In this document: positions 60,480-64,000 of the stretch, in pieces
How the letters are laid out: the number at the start of each line of letters is the position of its first letter
Position numbering within the stretch: position 1 is the first letter of the stretch
Program-made: the position numbers and the translations under genes
The notes under the pieces: model-generated
The model's input: the letters and a program-made list of their open reading frames with translations, nothing else
Database searches by the model: none
Told to the model about the DNA's origin: nothing
Assembly: GCA_022825725.1 (NCBI GenBank)
Contig: JAJDWE010000033.1
Coordinates: 23,926 to 87,925 of the forward strand
Direction: 5' to 3'
Source: Gemmatimonadota bacterium
GTDB lineage: Bacteria > Gemmatimonadota > Gemmatimonadetes > Palauibacterales > Palauibacteraceae
DNA length: 64,000 nt

Positions 60480-61270
60480 AGGACCATCTCGGGGAGTTGA
60501 TCGGGGGCCTCGATCCGCACGCCGGGCGCAACGCGATGCGGGAGTACCTGCAGGCTCGGATCCTGGAGGGGCTGCAAAGGGTCGGAGCCATGTCGCCGCT
60601 GGCGTTTCAGGGCGGCACCGCTCTGCGTTTCCTCTACAGGCTCCCGCGATACTCCGAGGATCTCGATTTCGCCCTCGAAGGGCCCCGCGAGAGCTACGAT
60701 CCGCGGCGCTGGCTGACGTCCATCGCCACGCAGTTCCAGCGGGAGGGTTACGACGCGAGGGCTTCGCTGCGCGACGCGGAGACCGTCCACGCCGGGTGGT
60801 TCCGTTTCAGGGGACTCCCCCACGAGTTCGGTCTGTCGAGCCACCGCGACGAGACGCTCCGGATCAAGCTCGAGGTGGACACCCGCCCTCCCGCAGGCGC
60901 GGTAACGGAGACGCGCCTCATACGGCGGCACGTGTCGCTACGGATCCATCACCACGACGCGGCGTCGCTGCTGGCCGGCAAACTGCACGCGGTGCTCCAC
61001 CGGCCTTGGCTGAAGGGCAGGGATGTCTACGATCTCGTCTGGTATCTGAGCGATCCCGCATGGCCGGCCCCGAACCTCGATCTGCTGAACGCCGCGCGCC
61101 GCCAGACGGAGCCGACCGCGGCGGCGCTCATGGAGGACACGTGGCGGGAGACGGTCGCGGCGAGGGTCGCAGGCGTGGAGTGGACGGCGGTCGAGGCCGA
61201 TGTCCGCCCCTTCCTGGAGAGGGAAGAAGACGCGCCCGCCCGGAACGATGTGTTGAATCTGTTGACCTGA
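60476..61270 (+). CDS. abiEii: AbiEii-family nucleotidyltransferase toxin
   Basis: This protein of about 264 aa has the DNA-polymerase-beta-type nucleotidyltransferase site FQGGTALRFLYRLPRYSEDLDFAL (GGTxLR and SxDxD), then RIKLEVDTRP and GKLHAVLHRPWLKGRDVYDLVWYL. AbiEii proteins add nucleotides, often to tRNA, and cause bacteriostasis; with AbiEi they form a type IV toxin-antitoxin/abortive phage defence unit. GTG 60476 overlaps the antitoxin TGA. The ORF-track start at 60317 lies in the antitoxin gene. Confidence 0.9.
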   Translation: MKDHLGELIGGLDPHAGRNAMREYLQARILEGLQRVGAMSPLAFQGGTALRFLYRLPRYSEDLDFALEGPRESYDPRRWLTSIATQFQREGYDARASLRDAETVHAGWFRFRGLPHEFGLSSHRDETLRIKLEVDTRPPAGAVTETRLIRRHVSLRIHHHDAASLLAGKLHAVLHRPWLKGRDVYDLVWYLSDPAWPAPNLDLLNAARRQTEPTAAALMEDTWRETVAARVAGVEWTAVEADVRPFLEREEDAPARNDVLNLLT

Positions 61271-61321
61271 GACGGACCCGGTCCGCCTCCCCGAACTGAC
61301 GGGCGTAGCCTCCGAGGAGGC

Positions 61322-61867
61322 CTACGAACCGCCAGGAGTCTCCGAAGCGAGGCGGTCGATGACGAGTTGCGTGATGTCGACGCGTTCGCTGAACAGGATG
61401 ATGATGGGGCTCGTCGCGTTCAGGATCAGGTCGTAATCCAGCTCCGCCTGGATCGCTTCGATCACCGGCGCGAGTTCCGCGCGGATCCGCTCCCGTCCGT
61501 CGTTCTGCAGCGCGGTTGCTTCCTCCTGCTTGTCCTGCTGGTAGCGCTGGAAGGCCGTGAGGGCGTCCTGGTACTCGCGTTCGAGCACCCGTTGCTCGTC
61601 GACGGTCAGGCTGTCCGCTTCGGCGACGCGTAGCTCGACCGCGCGCACCGCTTCCTGCCGCGCCTGCAGTTCGGCGGCGAGATCCTGCTGGAAGTCCGTC
61701 AGTTGCTGCGCGAGTTCCTGTCCCGCCGGCGACCCGAACGCGGCGGCGTCCAGGTCGATGACGCCGATCCTGAGCGGTGCCTCGTCCGCCTGACCCGCCA
61801 GCGTCGTGGGCGCCAGCGCCAGGAGCAGCGCGGCGAACGAAAGCACGAGACGTGCGTACCTTTCCAT
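61322..61867 (-). CDS. OmpH/Skp family outer-membrane protein chaperone
   Basis: This 181-aa protein has a signal peptide (LVLSFAALLLALAPTTLAGQ), then RIGVIDLDAAAFGSPAGQELAQQL and a long helical coiled coil rich in Glu/Gln/Ala (about 55-135), ending with ELDYDLILNATSPIIILFSERVDITQLVIDRL, as in OmpH/Skp. Skp trimers hold unfolded outer-membrane proteins in the periplasm. The ATG is preceded by GAGGGAGAA. An imperfect inverted repeat GTAGCCTCC-GA-GGAGGCCTAC lies over its 3' end; it has no T tract and is not called a terminator. Confidence 0.88.
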   Translation of the reverse strand: MERYARLVLSFAALLLALAPTTLAGQADEAPLRIGVIDLDAAAFGSPAGQELAQQLTDFQQDLAAELQARQEAVRAVELRVAEADSLTVDEQRVLEREYQDALTAFQRYQQDKQEEATALQNDGRERIRAELAPVIEAIQAELDYDLILNATSPIIILFSERVDITQLVIDRLASETPGGS

Positions 61868-61959
61868 CGTTCTCCCTCTATTGGAACCTGCCGGAACGGG
61901 TCTACCCTTGAAGGGGCCGCACCGGCTTCATCGTCACGGAAACATGAAAGTAACGCGAT

Positions 61960-63528
61960 ATGTCTGAAGGAACGAAACGCCCCCGCGGCGGCGGGCGCAG
62001 CCTCCACCTCCTCTCGGGGCTCATCCTGGGAGTCGCGGGAGGCGCCGGCGCTCCGGAAGGGGTCGTCGCGCAGGCGGCCACGGGTGTGGCGGAAGAACCG
62101 GCCACGGTCCTGTTCACGAATGCGACGCTCGTCGACGGGACGGGCGCGCCCGGCTACGTGGGCGACCTGCTCATCGAGGGGGGACGCATTGCGGCGCTCG
62201 GCGCCCCGGGCTCCGTCGAGGCTCCGCCCGACGCGGAACGGCGGAACCTCACGGGTCTCGTCCTCGCTCCGGGCTTCATCGACATCCACAACCACTCCAC
62301 GGACCGCCTGTTCGACTTCCCGCTGGCCACGACCCAGCTCGCGCAGGGCATCACGACGATCGTCGTCGGGGCCGACGGCTCCTCTCCGTGGCCCATCTCG
62401 GACTACCTGGCGCGCATCGACGCACTCCGTCCCACCGTGAACGTCGCGACGCTCGTCGGACACGGGACCGTGCGCAGACTCGCGCTGGGGGAGGACTACC
62501 GGCGCAGCGCGACGGACGCCGAGATCGCGGACATGACGGTGCGCGTCGAGCGCGGGATGACGGCGGGCGCGTTCGGCCTCTCGAGCGGACTCGAGTACGA
62601 TCCCGGTTTCTACTCCACGACGGGCGAGCTGATCGCCGTCGCGCGGGCGGCGGCGGGCCACGGCGGCTTCTACATGACCCACATGCGCGACGAGGAAGAA
62701 GGGCTGATGGAGGCCGTGGACGAGGCGATCCGCATCGGGCGCGAGGCGGGGCTTCCCGTACAGATCTCGCACATCAAGGCGGGGAACGCCTCGGTCTGGG
62801 GCCGGGCTCCGGACGTGCTGGAGAGAATCCGGCGGGCGAACGACGAGGGGCTGGACGTGACGGCCGACCAGTACCCGTACGCGGCGTGGCAGTCCGGGCT
62901 CGCGATCGTGGTGCGGTCGAGGATGTTCTCGAACCCGGACTCCGTGGCGAAGGGGATCGCGGCGGCGGGCGGCGCGAACCGGCTGCAGATCGTCGCCTTC
63001 TGGGACGAGCCCGAACTGAACGGGCTGCGGCTCGACGAGATCGCCCGGCGCAGGGGGATGACGGACGTCGAGGCGTACATCTGGATCATGGAGAACGGGG
63101 GCTCCGGGCTCATCGGCCACACGATGAACGAGGACGACGTCGATACGTTCATGGCCTCGCCGTGGGTGATGACGTCGAGCGACGGCGGGGTGCGGAGCGC
63201 GCACCCGCGCGGCGCCGGGACCTTCCCGCGCGTGCTGGGCCACTACGTACGGGAGCGCGGCATCCTGACGCTGGAGCGGGCGGTGCAGCGCGGCACCTCG
63301 ATGCCGGCGCGGCGGCTGGGACTGAACGACCGCGGGGAGCTGCGCGCCGGGGCCCGGGCTGACCTCGTGATCTTCGACCCTGCGCGCGTGGTGGACCGGT
63401 CGACCTTCGACAACGGGACCCGGAAGGCGGAAGGTGTGGAGAGCGTGTGGCTCGGCGGCGTGGAGACCTGGTCCGCCGGGGAGCCGACCGGCGCCCGCCC
63501 CGGCCGCGCCATCCGCCGCGCACCCTGA
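61960..63528 (+). CDS. N-acyl-D-amino-acid deacylase (D-aminoacylase-like amidohydrolase)
   Basis: This 522-aa exported protein has an N-terminal signal-like segment (LLSGLILGVAGGAGA) and the amidohydrolase fold: TNATLVDGTGAPGYVGDLLIEGGRIAALG, then PGFIDIHNHSTDRL (HxH metal ligands), SSGLEYDPGFYS, GGFYMTHMRDEEEG, VQISHIKAG and MTSSDGGVRS with HPRGAGTFPRVLGHYVRE. The pattern matches D-aminoacylases that release D-amino acids from N-acyl or peptide forms. Leading Ser/Arg-rich residues before the hydrophobic segment leave the start unsure. It is divergent from ompH, with a 92-base gap. Confidence 0.85.
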   Translation: MSEGTKRPRGGGRSLHLLSGLILGVAGGAGAPEGVVAQAATGVAEEPATVLFTNATLVDGTGAPGYVGDLLIEGGRIAALGAPGSVEAPPDAERRNLTGLVLAPGFIDIHNHSTDRLFDFPLATTQLAQGITTIVVGADGSSPWPISDYLARIDALRPTVNVATLVGHGTVRRLALGEDYRRSATDAEIADMTVRVERGMTAGAFGLSSGLEYDPGFYSTTGELIAVARAAAGHGGFYMTHMRDEEEGLMEAVDEAIRIGREAGLPVQISHIKAGNASVWGRAPDVLERIRRANDEGLDVTADQYPYAAWQSGLAIVVRSRMFSNPDSVAKGIAAAGGANRLQIVAFWDEPELNGLRLDEIARRRGMTDVEAYIWIMENGGSGLIGHTMNEDDVDTFMASPWVMTSSDGGVRSAHPRGAGTFPRVLGHYVRERGILTLERAVQRGTSMPARRLGLNDRGELRAGARADLVIFDPARVVDRSTFDNGTRKAEGVESVWLGGVETWSAGEPTGARPGRAIRRAP

Positions 63529-63574
63529 CCGGGCGGTCGAACGCGCGGCTCGCCTGCGGGGCGGGGTGGGCGCC

Positions 63575-63979
63575 TCAGTCGGAGGCAGTCTCCCCGCGCT
63601 CGGCGGTCGCGACGATCTCGATGCCGCCGCGGACGTTCTGTTCCACCTCGACGCGCACCCGGCGCGGCGCCACGGCGTAGACCACGTCGTCGGCGATCCG
63701 GGCCGCGAGCGTCTCGCAGAACTCCCCCTCGTCCCGGAAGGACCACAGGTAGAACTTGAGCGACTTCGACTCCAGGCAGCGGTCGCGCGGCTCATAGTCG
63801 ATCGTCACCCGCCCGAAGTCCGGCTGTCCCGTCTTCGGGCAGAGCGACGTGAACTCCAGCGCCCTAAGGCGGACGCGCTGGACGTCGGCCGCCGGAATCG
63901 CCTCTGTGCGGAGCGTCTCGCGCCCCTCCTCCGGATCCCGGGGCCGCGGCAGGGGACCGGACGCGGGGAGTCTCGTCAT
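63575..63979 (-). CDS. queF: preQ1 synthase (NADPH-dependent 7-cyano-7-deazaguanine reductase)
   Basis: This 134-aa protein matches the short QueF form: FTSLCPKTGQPDFG with the nucleophilic Cys (about residue 47), YEPRDRCLESKSLKFYLWSFRDEGEFCE, and EIVATAERG at the end. QueF reduces preQ0 to preQ1 in queuosine biosynthesis. No other que genes are in the window. It is transcribed toward the deacylase gene. The last 21 bases of the window beyond its start show nothing. Confidence 0.95.
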   Translation of the reverse strand: MTRLPASGPLPRPRDPEEGRETLRTEAIPAADVQRVRLRALEFTSLCPKTGQPDFGRVTIDYEPRDRCLESKSLKFYLWSFRDEGEFCETLAARIADDVVYAVAPRRVRVEVEQNVRGGIEIVATAERGETASD

Positions 63980-64000
63980 CCGTCCTCCGTCCCTTCGTTC

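Noticed and set aside
61304-61325. GTAGCCTCC/GGAGGCCTAC repeat between abiEii and ompH as a bidirectional terminator
   Set aside because: The stem has a bulge, there is no T tract on either strand, and it overlaps the ompH stop codon.

Overview
The window is about 68-70% GC by eye and densely packed on both strands. Start codons are mixed ATG/GTG/TTG, many adjacent genes overlap by ATGA or GTGA, and Rho-independent terminators are few. The cell is a diderm bacterium: YidC, an OmpH/Skp chaperone, a large D15-like barrel protein, several lipoproteins and Tat-exported enzymes are encoded. The gene set and order fit an uncultured high-GC lineage such as Gemmatimonadota. That assignment is an inference from general resemblance and was not tested by any search. 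No rRNA, tRNA, CRISPR array or insertion sequence was seen.

Region 1 (1-14.3 kb) is a chromosome-origin type region. It opens with the end of sdhA and sdhB, a VapC-like/AbrB-like toxin-antitoxin pair and a Na+/Ca2+ antiporter. A leftward operon parA-parB-M23 peptidase-bactofilin follows, with two near-perfect parS sites upstream, one of them on the start codon of pyrF. An Fpg-like protein without the catalytic proline and a DUF1207 protein come next. The leftward rpmH-rnpA-yidD-yidC operon is divergent from dnaA, and dnaN follows dnaA. Good sigma70-type promoters face both ways between rpmH and dnaA. The dnaA-dnaN spacer is the best oriC candidate.

Region 2 (14.3-34 kb) is housekeeping. It holds a YIP1 membrane protein, a NUDIX hydrolase, an MBL hydrolase, mutY and dapF. 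A 377-bp gap upstream of dapF contains a 21-codon ORF with a full-length Shine-Dalgarno, a potentially structured RNA and an intrinsic terminator. Next come the glycine cleavage genes gcvH-gcvP with a lipoyl-attachment enzyme close by, an orphan ExbB/MotA-type protein, a soluble lytic transglycosylase, a cold-shock protein, polA without a visible proofreading acidic motif, a class-C-type serine hydrolase, a Tat-exported NAD-binding epimerase-like protein and a spondin-domain lipoprotein.

Region 3 (34-42 kb) is a leftward operon for an exported molybdenum hydroxylase resembling E. coli PaoABC: a Tat-signal 2x[2Fe-2S] subunit, a Mo subunit and an FAD subunit with an extra cysteine motif. A membrane cytochrome b and an unknown 128-aa protein complete it. 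A D15-like barrel protein and a RemA/DUF370-like protein follow.

Region 4 (42-64 kb) holds an HD phosphohydrolase, a radical SAM enzyme overlapping an altered calcineurin-like phosphoesterase, a sigma-70 factor, an HDAC-family deacetylase, an M24 peptidase, a dipeptide epimerase and a TrpF-like protein (the deacetylase and TrpF-like genes seem to start at CTG). Next are an unfamiliar Cys/His-rich lipoprotein, priA and an HNH nuclease with overlapping divergent starts, tatA/B, a secreted protein of unknown function, a second [2Fe-2S] subunit, an exported RidA-like protein, another serine hydrolase, an AbiE toxin-antitoxin pair, OmpH, an N-acyl-D-amino-acid deacylase and queF.

The strongest candidates for something undescribed are the dapF leader RNA, the Pao-like enzyme with its own cytochrome b and small partner, the radical SAM/phosphoesterase pair, and the Cys/His-rich lipoprotein.
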